Source: [Eubacterium] cellulosolvens LD2006
GTDB taxonomy: Bacteria; Bacillota; Clostridia; Lachnospirales; Lachnospiraceae
Direction of reading: 5' to 3'
Assembly: GCF_000621585.1 (NCBI RefSeq)
Contig: NZ_KK211311.1
Location: 36,096 to 100,095 of the forward strand
Length of the DNA: 64,000 nucleotides
Shown here: in pieces, positions 25,831-35,029 of the stretch
Numbering within the stretch: the first letter of the stretch is position 1
How the letters are laid out: each line of letters begins with the position of its first letter
The notes under the pieces: model-generated
Databases searched by the model: none
What the model saw: the letters and a program-made list of their open reading frames with translations, nothing else
Told to the model about the DNA's origin: nothing
Program-made: the position numbers and the translations under genes

Positions 25831-28098
25831 ATGGAAGAAAGAATCAACAACATACTTAAGACCCGCTTCGGACGAACACTCAAAGACAGTACCCGGGAGG
25901 AGATCTTTGAGGCGCTGATGGAGATTACAAAGCAGGAACTTGAAGGAAGACCGAAGGTTGCCGGAGATAAGAAGGTCTATTACATCTCTGCGGAATTTCT
26001 CATCGGAAAACTGCTCTCAAACAACCTGATCAACCTCGGACTTTACGATACGGTGAATCAGGCTCTGTCCAAATACCATCTCACAGTATCGGATGTGGAG
26101 GATCTGGAGATGGAGCCATCTCTTGGAAACGGAGGCCTCGGACGTCTCGCAGCCTGTTTCCTGGATTCCATCGCCACCCTGAATCTGGCCGGCGACGGTA
26201 TCGGACTGAATTACCACTATGGACTGTTCCGCCAGGAGTTTGTAAACAACAAGCAGCTTGAAGTGATCAATCCCTGGATCCGCAAGGAGAGCTGGCTGGA
26301 GAAAAGACCGGTGAGCTTTGAGGTCAACTTCGGACGGTTTACCCTCCATTCCACTATGTACGATATCGATATTCCGGGTTATGAGACCGGCAAATGCAAC
26401 CGTCTCCACCTCTTTGATCTGGACTCCGTGGACGACAACATGGTGAAACAGGGAGGTATCGACTTTGACAAAGATGATATTCCGAGAAACCTGACTCTGT
26501 TCCTCTACCCGGATGACAGTGACCGCAAGGGTCGGATCCTCCGCGTATACCAGCAGTACTTCATGGTGAGCAATGCTGCACAGCTGATTCTGAAAGAGGC
26601 TGAGGAGAGAAGAGTCAATCTTCATGAGCTGGACAAGCACGTTGCGATCCAAATCAATGATACCCACCCGTCCATGGTTATTCCGGAGCTGATCCGTCTG
26701 CTCTTGAAGAGGGGCTTTGAGATGGACGAGGCAGTGGAGATCGTGACAAAGACCTGCGCCTACACAAACCATACCATTCTGGCAGAGGCTCTGGAGAAGT
26801 GGCCGATTGATTATCTCCAGGAAGCTGTTCCACAGTTGCTTCCGATCATCCGTGAGCTGGACAAGAGGGTGAAGGCGAAAGTCAAAGATGAGACAACTTA
26901 CATTATCGATGAAGATAATCTGGTTCACATGGCATCCATGGACATCCACTACGGCCACTCGGTAAACGGTGTAGCTTCTCTTCACACAGACATTCTGAAA
27001 AAGTCGGAGCTCAATAATTTCTACAAGCTCTATCCGGAGAAATTCAACAACAAGACCAACGGTATCACCTTCCGCCGCTGGCTCATCGCTGCAAATCCGG
27101 AGCTCACTGCGTATATCGAGAAGCTGATCGGTTCCGGCTTCCGCAAAAATGCCATGGAGCTGGAGAAGCTTCTGCAGTTTAAGGATGACGAGACTGTTCT
27201 CCGTGAGATCGGAAGAATCCGGAATCACAATAAGAGAAAGGCGGCCCGTTACCTGTATCAGACACAGAACATCGATCTGGATGTAAGCTCGATTTTCGAC
27301 GTGCAGATCAAGCGTCTGCACGAGTATAAACGTCAGCAGATGAATGCCCTCTACGCGATCTATAAGTATCTGGAGATCAAGAGCGGACATCTGCCGGAGA
27401 GACCCATTACGATGATCTTCGGCGCGAAAGCGGCTCCCGCATATACCATCGCCAAAGACATCATCCACCTGATCCTCTGCCTGCAGCAGATCACAGCAAG
27501 CGATCCTGAGGTGAGCCCGTATCTCAAGGTTGTGATGATCGAGAACTACAATGTCACGAAGGCGGAGATGCTTATTCCGGCCGCAGATATCTCGGAACAG
27601 ATCTCCCTTGCCTCCAAGGAGGCCTCCGGAACCGGCAACATGAAGTTTATGCTGAACGGAGCGGTCACTCTGGGAACGGAAGACGGAGCGAACGTGGAGA
27701 TTCACGAACTCGTGGGAGACGACAACATTTATATCTTCGGAAAGAGTTCTGATTATGTCGTTGACCTGTATGAGAAGGCATCCTACAAGTCTGCAGACTT
27801 CTACAAGACGGATGCTCTGATTCACAAGCTGGTGGATTTCATCGTCAGCGACGAAGTTCTTGAAGTGGGAGATCCGGTGGCGCTTGAGAGACTGCATCAT
27901 GAGCTGGTATCAAAGGACTGGTTCATGACCCTTCTGGATCTGAAAGAGTACATCAAGATCAAAGAGAAGGTCTTCGAGGATTACGAGGATCGCAGAAGCT
28001 GGTACAAGAAAGAGCTGATCAACATTGCGAAGGCCGGATACTTCTCATCGGATCGAACCATCGAACAGTACAACAAGGATATTTGGACTCTTTCGTGA
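25831..28098 (+). CDS. glgP: Glycogen/maltodextrin phosphorylase
   Basis: This 755-residue GT35 enzyme releases glucose 1-phosphate from alpha-1,4-glucans. Visible blocks are [64 protein letters not shown] and [20 protein letters not shown], which contains the pyridoxal phosphate Lys. It is somewhat shorter than the ~800-residue enterobacterial forms, as is usual for related Clostridia. GGAGAATAAAG precedes the ATG. As last gene of the operon it completes the route import, transglucosylation, phosphorolysis. A hairpin terminator follows. Confidence 0.95.
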   Translation: MEERINNILKTRFGRTLKDSTREEIFEALMEITKQELEGRPKVAGDKKVYYISAEFLIGKLLSNNLINLGLYDTVNQALSKYHLTVSDVEDLEMEPSLGNGGLGRLAACFLDSIATLNLAGDGIGLNYHYGLFRQEFVNNKQLEVINPWIRKESWLEKRPVSFEVNFGRFTLHSTMYDIDIPGYETGKCNRLHLFDLDSVDDNMVKQGGIDFDKDDIPRNLTLFLYPDDSDRKGRILRVYQQYFMVSNAAQLILKEAEERRVNLHELDKHVAIQINDTHPSMVIPELIRLLLKRGFEMDEAVEIVTKTCAYTNHTILAEALEKWPIDYLQEAVPQLLPIIRELDKRVKAKVKDETTYIIDEDNLVHMASMDIHYGHSVNGVASLHTDILKKSELNNFYKLYPEKFNNKTNGITFRRWLIAANPELTAYIEKLIGSGFRKNAMELEKLLQFKDDETVLREIGRIRNHNKRKAARYLYQTQNIDLDVSSIFDVQIKRLHEYKRQQMNALYAIYKYLEIKSGHLPERPITMIFGAKAAPAYTIAKDIIHLILCLQQITASDPEVSPYLKVVMIENYNVTKAEMLIPAADISEQISLASKEASGTGNMKFMLNGAVTLGTEDGANVEIHELVGDDNIYIFGKSSDYVVDLYEKASYKSADFYKTDALIHKLVDFIVSDEVLEVGDPVALERLHHELVSKDWFMTLLDLKEYIKIKEKVFEDYEDRRSWYKKELINIAKAGYFSSDRTIEQYNKDIWTLS

Positions 28099-28175
28099 CA
28101 AATTCTTTGAGCTTTTGTGGTGAAAACTGCGAAAACCTTCGGATCGCAATCTTCATATTTACCGAAAAAAATGAC

Positions 28176-28204
28176 AAAAATGGACGCTTCGGCGTCCATT
28201 TTTG
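28176..28204 (+). terminator. Intrinsic terminator of the glucan operon
   Basis: TGGACGC-ttcg-GCGTCCA (28181-28198) is a perfect 7-bp stem with a stable TTCG loop, flanked by A and T runs, so it could work in both directions. Confidence 0.85.
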
Positions 28205-28213
28205 CTGTTTGGA

Positions 28214-28242
28214 TTGATTTTCCTACCGTACACTGATAAAAT
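28214..28242 (+). promoter_or_regulatory. Promoter of the LCP protein gene
   Basis: TTGATT (28214-28219), 17 bases and TAAAAT (28237-28242), about 95 bases before the GTG start. Confidence 0.5.
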
Positions 28243-28338
28243 CTATTGCAATATGCTCAGAAATACATCCACCTGTCGGGTGGGAAAAGTGATATTCCGG
28301 CGTCTGAAGATAACCTGAACATAAGGAGATAAATATTC

Positions 28339-29787
28339 GTGAGTCAGAATAAAAAGAGAAAGAAAAAGCTGTCCCTGAAAGCAAAGGTTGTGATTCTGAT
28401 TGCTCTTTGCTTTGTGCTGGTAGGTTTGATCGGAGTGCTGCTTGTCCAGACGAAGCTCGGTCTGATCCGTCACGTGGATCCGAACAGACAGGCATTTCTC
28501 TCACAGAGTCAGCAGGTCTTCGAGCAGGATGCGAACGCGTCCTCAAATACGATGGATGCGAAGGACGTCGATTTCCACAACGCGGACATCGATGTCATGA
28601 GTGACAAAGATATCAGCAATATTCTACTGATCGGACAGGATGCCCGAAACGGAGAAAAAGGTCAGAGATCAGATTCCATGATCATCTGCAGCATCAACAA
28701 GAAGACAAAGAAGATTACCATGGTCTCACTGATGAGGGACATGTATGTGCCGATTCCGGGATACGACAGCAACAGAATCAACTCGGCCTATATGCTGGGA
28801 GGTATGAAACTGCTGGACAAGGTAATCAAGACGGATTTCGGAGTCAGGATTGACGGAAATCTGGAAGTTAACTTCGACGGTTTCCTGCAGGCCATGACGG
28901 CGGTGGGAGATCTGGACATCGAGTTGAACGAAGAGGAAGCTACCTACCTCAACACCTATCCGGGTCTCGGTTCAAACGACGACACGGCCAAGGAGGCCTG
29001 GGATCTCCATACGGGTATGAACTCCCTCACCTCCAGTCAGGCGCTGGCCTATGCGAGAATCCGATACATCGGTAATTCAGACTGGGAGCGCACGGACAGA
29101 CAGAGAAAAGTACTCACGGCCGCTTTCAACAAAGTGCGTGCAATGAGCCTCGGCGAGATTTTTAAACTTGCCGACAAGGTTCTTCCCTGTTTCACTACGG
29201 ATATGACAGACTCCCAGATTCTGGGCTATGTCTATACGGTTGCCACCAGCGGTATAGAACTGAAGGGAAAGAGCTACCGGATTCCGGTGGACGGAACTTA
29301 TGAAGGACAGACCATCAACGGAATGTCCGTCCTTGTTCCGGATCTTGGACAGGAGAATGCCTATCTGCAGCATTATCTCTACGGCAAGTCTCTGAAAAAG
29401 GCTCTGGCAGAGTATTACAAGAAGAACCCGGACGCGAAGAAATCAACAACTTCGGATTATGATGTGGATGTAAGTCAGAACAGTTTCGATCCGTCCACCC
29501 TTGGAAACGACTATACAGTTACGGATTCCACAGGGGGCGGCACCGATTACAGCGGCTATACCGGCGGCGATACTTCCGGCACCGGCGAAACGGATTACAG
29601 CGGCTATACCGGCGGCGATTACTCCGGAACCGGCGGTACGGATTACAGTGGTAATACCGGCGGTGATTATTCGGGAACCGGTGAGATGGATTACAGCGGC
29701 TATACCGGCGGCGATACTTCCGGCACCGGCGGTACGGACTACAGCGGAGGTTATTCCGGGGCGGATTACAGCGGATATAATCCGTGA
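28339..29787 (+). CDS. LytR-CpsA-Psr (LCP) family cell wall ligase with repeat tail
   Basis: LCP enzymes attach polymers such as teichoic acids or capsule to peptidoglycan outside the cell. This 482-residue protein has a short basic cytoplasmic start, one membrane segment at about residues 15-37, and the LCP domain (ILLIGQDARNGEKGQRSDSM, MVSLMRDMYVPIPG, NRINSAYMLGG, QALAYARIRYIGNSDWERTD). After about residue 390 comes a low-complexity tail of four 16-residue units of type TDYSGYTGGDYSGTGG, rich in Gly, Thr, Ser and Tyr. It starts with GTG ten bases after AAGGAG. Promoter and terminator suggest a single-gene unit. Confidence 0.92.
   Translation: MSQNKKRKKKLSLKAKVVILIALCFVLVGLIGVLLVQTKLGLIRHVDPNRQAFLSQSQQVFEQDANASSNTMDAKDVDFHNADIDVMSDKDISNILLIGQDARNGEKGQRSDSMIICSINKKTKKITMVSLMRDMYVPIPGYDSNRINSAYMLGGMKLLDKVIKTDFGVRIDGNLEVNFDGFLQAMTAVGDLDIELNEEEATYLNTYPGLGSNDDTAKEAWDLHTGMNSLTSSQALAYARIRYIGNSDWERTDRQRKVLTAAFNKVRAMSLGEIFKLADKVLPCFTTDMTDSQILGYVYTVATSGIELKGKSYRIPVDGTYEGQTINGMSVLVPDLGQENAYLQHYLYGKSLKKALAEYYKKNPDAKKSTTSDYDVDVSQNSFDPSTLGNDYTVTDSTGGGTDYSGYTGGDTSGTGETDYSGYTGGDYSGTGGTDYSGNTGGDYSGTGEMDYSGYTGGDTSGTGGTDYSGGYSGADYSGYNP
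29541..29784 (+). repeat. 48-bp in-frame tandem repeats encoding the LCP tail
   Basis: Units start at about 29542, 29590, 29638 and 29686, with a diverged fifth at 29734. Units 1 and 4 are nearly identical in DNA, which suggests recent copy exchange. Each encodes a 16-residue Gly/Thr/Ser/Tyr unit. Confidence 0.85.
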
Positions 29788-29788
29788 T

Positions 29789-29818
29789 AAAAGGGGGCGG
29801 TTTTACCGCCCCTTTTGT
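29789..29818 (+). terminator. Intrinsic terminator after the LCP gene
   Basis: AAAAGGGGGCGG and CCGCCCCTTTT form a strong stem with a short T/A loop and a T-rich 3' end, two bases after the stop codon. Confidence 0.85.
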
Positions 29819-29847
29819 TGACGAAAAAACTTTTGCTATGCTATATT
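29818..29847 (+). promoter_or_regulatory. Promoter of prfC
   Basis: TTGACG (29818-29823), 18 bases and TATATT (29842-29847), starting at the very end of the preceding terminator. Confidence 0.6.
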
Positions 29848-29916
29848 GATAAGGTTGACTAAGTTTAGATTTTTACTCTTTTACGGAGATTGTAAGAATA
29901 GATAAGGGAGATTGTT

Positions 29917-31509
29917 TTGGCTGATTTTTCAAAGGAAATTAACAAGAGACGTACCTTCGCGATTATTTCACACCCGGATGCCGGAAAGACCACACTGACG
30001 GAGAAGTTTCTTCTCTACGGAGGCGCAATCAATCTGGCCGGTTCCGTCAAGGGAAAGGCGACGGCCCGTCATGCGGTATCAGACTGGATGGAAATTGAGA
30101 AGGAGAGAGGTATTTCGGTTACGTCTTCTGTTCTTCAGTTTAATTACGGAGGCTGCTGTATCAACCTTTTGGACACACCGGGACATCAGGATTTCTCGGA
30201 GGATACCTATCGTACCCTGATGGCTGCCGACACAGCGGTGATGGTTATTGACGGAGGTAAAGGTGTAGAGCCACAGACAAGGAAGCTGTTCAAGGTCTGC
30301 GCCATGAGACACATTCCGATTTTTACCTTTATCAACAAGATGGACCGTGACGCCAGAGACACTTTTGATCTGATCGATGAAATCGAGAAGGAGCTTGGAA
30401 TTCCCTGCTGTCCGGTGAACTGGCCCATCGGCTCCGGTAAGAATTTCCGCGGAGTCTATGACAGAGAGACAAGAAACGTCCTCACCTTCCATGACACCCT
30501 GAAGGGAACGAAAGAGGGTACTGAAACCGTTATTTCTATTGATGATCCCCGCATTCTCGACGAGATTTCAGCAGAGCAGAAGGAACTTCTGGAGGAGGAA
30601 CTGGAGCTTCTGGACGGAGCTGCGGTGGAATTTGACAGAGAAAGAGTAGACAAGGGAGAACTCTCACCTGTGTTCTTCGGATCTGCGCTTACAAACTTCG
30701 GTATTGAGACCTTCCTGGATCACTTCCTGGAGATGACGAAGTCACCCATGGCCAGAATGTCCGACGAGGGACTGATCGATCCCATGGATGAGAACTTCTC
30801 CGCTTTTGTCTTCAAGATCCAGGCAAATATGAATGCCCGTCACCGTGACCGTCTGGCCTTCATGCGCATCTGTTCCGGAAAGTTCGACGCAAACAAAGAG
30901 GTTTATCACGTACAGGGCAACAAGAAGATGCGTCTTCTTCAGCCCCAGCAGATGATGGCGGATGACCGTCATGTGGTTGACGAGGCCTACGCCGGTGATA
31001 TCATCGGTGTCTTCGATCCGGGCATTTTCTCTATAGGCGATACTGTGTGTGCACCGGGAAAGAAGTTTTCCTTTGAGGGAATTCCGACCTTCGCGCCGGA
31101 GCATTTCGCGAGAGTGGCTCTCATTGATTCCATGAAGAGAAAGCAGTTTGTCAAGGGTATTCAGCAGATTGCCCAGGAGGGTGCGATCCAGATCTTCCAG
31201 GAGATCCGCGGAGGTATGGAGGAGATCATCGTCGGCGTTGTCGGCGTTCTGCAGTTTGATGTATTGAAGTTCCGGATCGAGAATGAATACAACTGTGAGA
31301 TCCGTCTGGATATGCTGCCTTATGAGTACATCCGCTGGATCAAAGATTATGAGAATGTGGATCTGGACAAGATTGTCGGCACCTCCGACATGAAGAAGGT
31401 TGCGGATATGAAAGGCAGACCGCTTCTTCTCTTCATCAACTCCTGGAGCGTCGGCATGGTACTCGACCGAAACGAGGGACTGGAACTCGAAGAATTTTCC
31501 AGAAACTGA
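29917..31509 (+). CDS. prfC: Peptide chain release factor 3
   Basis: RF3 is the GTPase that recycles RF1 and RF2 from the ribosome. The 530-residue protein has G1 SHPDAGKTTL, G3 DTPGHQDFSEDTYRTL and G4 NKMDRD motifs and the RF3-specific C-terminal domains (REIRGGMEEIIVGVVGVLQF). Its length is normal. It starts with TTG at 29917, six bases after AAGGGAG; no ATG start with a ribosome site is nearby. It has its own promoter and no operon partner. Confidence 0.95.
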   Translation: MADFSKEINKRRTFAIISHPDAGKTTLTEKFLLYGGAINLAGSVKGKATARHAVSDWMEIEKERGISVTSSVLQFNYGGCCINLLDTPGHQDFSEDTYRTLMAADTAVMVIDGGKGVEPQTRKLFKVCAMRHIPIFTFINKMDRDARDTFDLIDEIEKELGIPCCPVNWPIGSGKNFRGVYDRETRNVLTFHDTLKGTKEGTETVISIDDPRILDEISAEQKELLEEELELLDGAAVEFDRERVDKGELSPVFFGSALTNFGIETFLDHFLEMTKSPMARMSDEGLIDPMDENFSAFVFKIQANMNARHRDRLAFMRICSGKFDANKEVYHVQGNKKMRLLQPQQMMADDRHVVDEAYAGDIIGVFDPGIFSIGDTVCAPGKKFSFEGIPTFAPEHFARVALIDSMKRKQFVKGIQQIAQEGAIQIFQEIRGGMEEIIVGVVGVLQFDVLKFRIENEYNCEIRLDMLPYEYIRWIKDYENVDLDKIVGTSDMKKVADMKGRPLLLFINSWSVGMVLDRNEGLELEEFSRN

Positions 31510-31584
31510 TCGTCCGTAAAACCTCTGATCAGAGAGGGCAGAATGCGGGCGAACAGTAACCTTTTATTTTCGACAGGGCTTTGT

Positions 31585-31590
31585 TATAAT
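31585..31590 (+). promoter_or_regulatory. -10 element of the Gls24 protein gene
   Basis: A perfect TATAAT lies 25 bases upstream of the ATG at 31616, so the 5' leader is very short. The -35 (TTTTAT at 31562) is poor. Confidence 0.45.
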
Positions 31591-31615
31591 CAAGCTATGT
31601 ATAAAGGAGGCTATT

Positions 31616-32002
31616 ATGGCACAGAAAAATCAGTATAATGCATATACCATTTATGATGACCACACAACCGGAACCGTGCAGATTGCGGATGAAGTTGCCG
31701 CAACAATCGTTGCGCTGGCTGCGACAGAGGTAGAGGGAGTAGCTTCACTTGGCGGAAATATTACACATGAGAAGGCTGCCCGCGCCGGTGCCAGAGCGCT
31801 TGCAAAGGGAGTAAAGGCTGAGATCACAGAGGGCGTGATCAGCGTGCGCCTGATCATTATTATGAAATACGGATACAACATTCCGGAGACAACGATCCGG
31901 GTACAGGAAAAGGTGAAGTCTGCTCTTGAGACAATGATCGGTCTTGATGTGGCAGAGGTCAATGTAAGCGTGGCGGATGTTGCCCTTGAGAGTGAGAAAT
32001 AA
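31616..32002 (+). CDS. Asp23/Gls24 family protein
   Basis: This 128-residue protein belongs to the Asp23/Gls24 family (DUF322), small cytoplasmic proteins linked to envelope stress in Gram-positives. The conserved blocks are QIADEVAATIVALAATEVEG and SVRLIIIMKYGYNIPETTIR, followed by VQEKVKSALETMIGLDVAEV. There is no membrane segment. AAAGGAGG precedes the ATG. It lies directly upstream of nusB, a neighbourhood conserved in many Firmicutes (the yqhY-nusB arrangement). Confidence 0.92.
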   Translation: MAQKNQYNAYTIYDDHTTGTVQIADEVAATIVALAATEVEGVASLGGNITHEKAARAGARALAKGVKAEITEGVISVRLIIIMKYGYNIPETTIRVQEKVKSALETMIGLDVAEVNVSVADVALESEK

Positions 32003-32077
32003 AATTCCGGATAAGCAGAGAACGAATGAACGGATGAAGCCGGAGACGGTTTTTGTCAAATAGGAGATACACAGAAT

Positions 32078-32590
32078 ATGAAACGCAGTGAACTGAGAGA
32101 GACAATTTTCCGCCTGTTATTTATGGGACAGTTTGAGAAGAGCGGAGATGGAAAGAACGAGCAGATCGGTGATTATCTCGATGAGATGAGAAGCGGTCTG
32201 ATCGAGGTTCCTTACGCGAAGCTCGCGGCTGAAGAAGAGACCAGGGAGGAGGCTCCTGCCTTTGTTTCCGCGGTCGATGTATCCGGAGAGGACGAGGAAT
32301 ACATCCGCACGAAACTTGAGAAGATTTCGGAAGCTCTTCCGGGGATCGACGAGCAGATCAACAAGGCTTCCAGAGGGTGGAAGACCAGCCGTATGCCGAA
32401 GATTGACCTCAGCATTATGCGTCTTGCCGTATTTGAGATGCTCTATGACGAGGATGTCCCGACCGGTGTGGCAATCAATGAGGCGGTAGAGATCGCCAAG
32501 CATTACGGCGGCGCGGAGTCCGCGTCGTTCATCAACGGTATCCTCGGTCAGATTGCAAAGAACTGTGATCAGGAGACAAAGGGTGAATAA
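32078..32590 (+). CDS. nusB: Transcription antitermination factor NusB
   Basis: NusB works with S10 in antitermination of rRNA transcription. The 170-residue protein has the family N-terminus (RETIFRLLFMGQFE) and the C-terminal signature IDLSIMRLAVFEMLYDEDVP with PTGVAINEAVEIAKHYGGAE. A charged insert of about 25 residues (55-80) makes it longer than most homologues. It overlaps xseA by eight bases, so it appears to lead the exonuclease VII operon. Confidence 0.94.
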   Translation: MKRSELRETIFRLLFMGQFEKSGDGKNEQIGDYLDEMRSGLIEVPYAKLAAEEETREEAPAFVSAVDVSGEDEEYIRTKLEKISEALPGIDEQINKASRGWKTSRMPKIDLSIMRLAVFEMLYDEDVPTGVAINEAVEIAKHYGGAESASFINGILGQIAKNCDQETKGE

Positions 32591-33869
32591 GGTTTATTCC
32601 GTAGGGCAGGTAAATGCACATATCCGGGGCATTTTTGAGCAGGATTTTGCGTTGAGCAATATTTCGATCAGCGGCGAAATCAGCAACTGCACCTACCATC
32701 GGTCCGGGCATATATATTTTACGTTGAAAGACGAGAACAGCCAGCTTTCCTGCGTGATGTTCGCGGGAGACAGAAGGGGTGGTCTCGGCTTTTCCATGAA
32801 AAACGGCGACAAGGTTGTCGTCACCGGATCGGTCGAAGTTTATATACGTGACGGTAAATACCAGCTCTATGCAAAGAAAATTGAACTGCAGGGAGCTGGA
32901 TTATTATATGAGCGTTTTTTGGCGCTGAAGAAAGAGCTGGAAGAAATGGGGATGTTCGCCCCTGAATATAAGCAGCCCATCCCGCAGTATGTGAAGCGGC
33001 TGGGAATTGTAACCGCGCCTACGGGGGCGGCGGTTCGCGATATTCAGAACATTTCCCTGCGGAGAAATCCGTATATCCAGCTTATTTTATATCCTGCGCT
33101 CGTTCAGGGCGAGGGCGCCGCGCCGAGTATTGTCCGCGGCATTGAGACACTGGACGCGGCCGGCGTGGACTGTATCATTGTCGGACGCGGCGGCGGCTCC
33201 ATCGAGGATCTCTGGGCGTTTAATGAAGAGGCGGTCGCCCGGGCGATTTTTGACTGCCGCACGCCGGTGATCTCCGCAGTCGGACACGAAACGGATACGA
33301 CGATTGCCGATTTTGTGGCGGATCTGCGCGCTCCGACGCCCTCCGCGGCGGCGGAACTTGCCGTCTGTGACATCAGAGAGATCCTGAAACGCTATGATGC
33401 CTACAGGGAGAAGATGACCTCGGACATGCGGAGAGTCATCGATCTGAAGGAGTGGCAGTATAAAACAAAACTGGAAAAAATCCGCGCGCTCCGGCCGTCA
33501 AACCTGATCCGGGAGAAAAGGCTGCGGCTGGATACGCTGGAAGACCGCCTGCGGGAGAGATCCGGACGGATTCTCGAAGAAAACAGGCGCAGGTGGAACA
33601 CGGCGTACACAGCGCTGTACGAGGGCTCGCACAGAAAACTGGAGAATGAGAAACATCGTCTGGAACTTCTGATCGGGCGCATGGACGGGGCTTCTCCGAT
33701 CCGAAAGCTCAGACAGGGCTTTTCCTATGTGGAGACCGGGGAAGGAAAGAATGTCTCGTCCGTCGCGGCGGTAACGGTGGGAGAGAGTCTGAAGATCCGG
33801 GTGACGGACGGTACGATACGGACAGAAATCACAGGCATTGAAGAGGAGGAGAGAGTGACCGGTGGCTGA
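32583..33869 (+). CDS. xseA: Exodeoxyribonuclease VII large subunit
   Basis: This 428-residue protein is the catalytic subunit of exonuclease VII, which degrades single-stranded DNA from both ends. The N-terminal OB fold (SISGEISNCTYHRSGHIYFT) is followed by the catalytic core (GIVTAPTGAAVRDIQNI, VGRGGGSIEDLWAFN, ISAVGHETDTTIADFVADLR) and a long coiled-coil. GTG 32583 has AGGAG seven bases upstream and begins the usual family N-terminus; the frame opens earlier at TTG 32553. It overlaps xseB by eight bases. Confidence 0.95.
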   Translation: MNKVYSVGQVNAHIRGIFEQDFALSNISISGEISNCTYHRSGHIYFTLKDENSQLSCVMFAGDRRGGLGFSMKNGDKVVVTGSVEVYIRDGKYQLYAKKIELQGAGLLYERFLALKKELEEMGMFAPEYKQPIPQYVKRLGIVTAPTGAAVRDIQNISLRRNPYIQLILYPALVQGEGAAPSIVRGIETLDAAGVDCIIVGRGGGSIEDLWAFNEEAVARAIFDCRTPVISAVGHETDTTIADFVADLRAPTPSAAAELAVCDIREILKRYDAYREKMTSDMRRVIDLKEWQYKTKLEKIRALRPSNLIREKRLRLDTLEDRLRERSGRILEENRRRWNTAYTALYEGSHRKLENEKHRLELLIGRMDGASPIRKLRQGFSYVETGEGKNVSSVAAVTVGESLKIRVTDGTIRTEITGIEEEERVTGG

Positions 33870-34095
33870 AAAGAAAACAAAAAAAGAAGCGGAGCAGGAG
33901 CTTTCTCTGGAAGAAGCCTTTGCGAAACTGGATCAGCTTGTTGAAAAACTGGAGGACAGAGAGATTCCGCTCGAGGAATCTTTTGCTATTTATAAAGAGG
34001 GGATGGATCTGCTGAAAATCAGCCGCGAGAAGATTGATACCGTGGAGAAAAAGATGATGCAGATCGATGCAGACGGTGAACTGAGTGAATTTTGA
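33862..34095 (+). CDS. xseB: Exodeoxyribonuclease VII small subunit
   Basis: This 77-residue helical protein binds XseA to complete exonuclease VII. The family core LEEAFAKLDQLVEKLEDREI and the PLEESFAIYKEGMDLLK segment are intact, preceded by a Lys/Glu-rich start. It starts with GTG inside the xseA stop region after GGAGGAGAG, and its end overlaps ispA, so the three genes are coupled. Confidence 0.95.
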   Translation: MAEKKTKKEAEQELSLEEAFAKLDQLVEKLEDREIPLEESFAIYKEGMDLLKISREKIDTVEKKMMQIDADGELSEF

Positions 34096-34981
34096 AGAGG
34101 AATTTCAGAAGAAAAAAGCAGAGGCTGAGGAAATCATCGAACGGTATCTCCCGGACGAAAAAGAGGTGCCCGGGAAACTGACGGAGGCCATGAATTACAG
34201 TATGCGGGCGGGAGGAAAGCGGATTCGACCGGTTCTGATGCTCGAGAGCTACCGGATGTGTGGCGGCGACGCGGCCGTGGTTGAGCCCTTTATGGCTGCG
34301 ATTGAGATGATCCACACCCATTCGCTGGTGCACGATGATCTGCCGGATCTCGACAATGATGAATTCCGACGCGGGAAGAAGACGACCCATGCGGCTTTCG
34401 GGCCGGCGCTCGGCGTACTTGCCGGAGATGCGCTTTTGAACTACGCCTATGAGACTGCGATGAAGGCATTTGACTGTTGTGAGGATGCGGGGACAGTCGC
34501 CCGCGCACTTCGAATTCTGGCGGCCAGGACCGGTATCGGTGGTATGCTCGGCGGACAGAGCTTCGACGTGGAAAATGAAAAGAACGGTGTCTTTTCTCTC
34601 GACAGAGAGACCCTCGATTACATATATGTGAACAAGACGGCCGCGCTTCTGGAGGCACCGCTGATGATCGGAGCGATCCTCGCGGGAGCGGATGAGCGGA
34701 CGGTTTTATCGATGGAGGAGATCGGACATAAGGCAGGGCTTGCCTTCCAGATTATGGATGATGTGCTCGATGTGACGAGCACGCTGGAGGAACTTGGGAA
34801 GCCGATCGGGTCCGACGAGAAAAACGACAAGACGACCTACGTGACACTGATGGGCACAGGCGGGGCGAGAGAAGAGGCCGGAAGGCTGACCCGCGAAGCC
34901 GTGGGACTTCTGGCGTCCATCGAAGGAGACCACGAATTTCTGAAGAATCTGCTGCTCTTTATGGCAGACCGCAGGAAATAA
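34085..34981 (+). CDS. ispA: Polyprenyl (farnesyl/geranyl) diphosphate synthase
   Basis: This 298-residue prenyltransferase condenses isopentenyl diphosphate with allylic diphosphates. The first aspartate-rich motif is HDDLPDLDND and the second DDVLD; KRIRPVLMLESYRM and GKKTTHAAFG are also typical. Size and position next to dxs indicate short-chain (farnesyl) synthesis. It starts at GTG 34085 inside the end of xseB. Residues before the first motif do not settle chain length by eye. Confidence 0.93.
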   Translation: MNFEEEFQKKKAEAEEIIERYLPDEKEVPGKLTEAMNYSMRAGGKRIRPVLMLESYRMCGGDAAVVEPFMAAIEMIHTHSLVHDDLPDLDNDEFRRGKKTTHAAFGPALGVLAGDALLNYAYETAMKAFDCCEDAGTVARALRILAARTGIGGMLGGQSFDVENEKNGVFSLDRETLDYIYVNKTAALLEAPLMIGAILAGADERTVLSMEEIGHKAGLAFQIMDDVLDVTSTLEELGKPIGSDEKNDKTTYVTLMGTGGAREEAGRLTREAVGLLASIEGDHEFLKNLLLFMADRRK

Positions 34982-35029
34982 AAATCTGTACAAAGGAAAC
35001 GGAAAGATCGAACTGGGAAGTGACTGGAT

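Noticed and set aside
29541..29784. Collagen-like protein gene
   Set aside because: The Gly-rich units have no Gly-X-Y periodicity and belong to the tail of the LCP enzyme.
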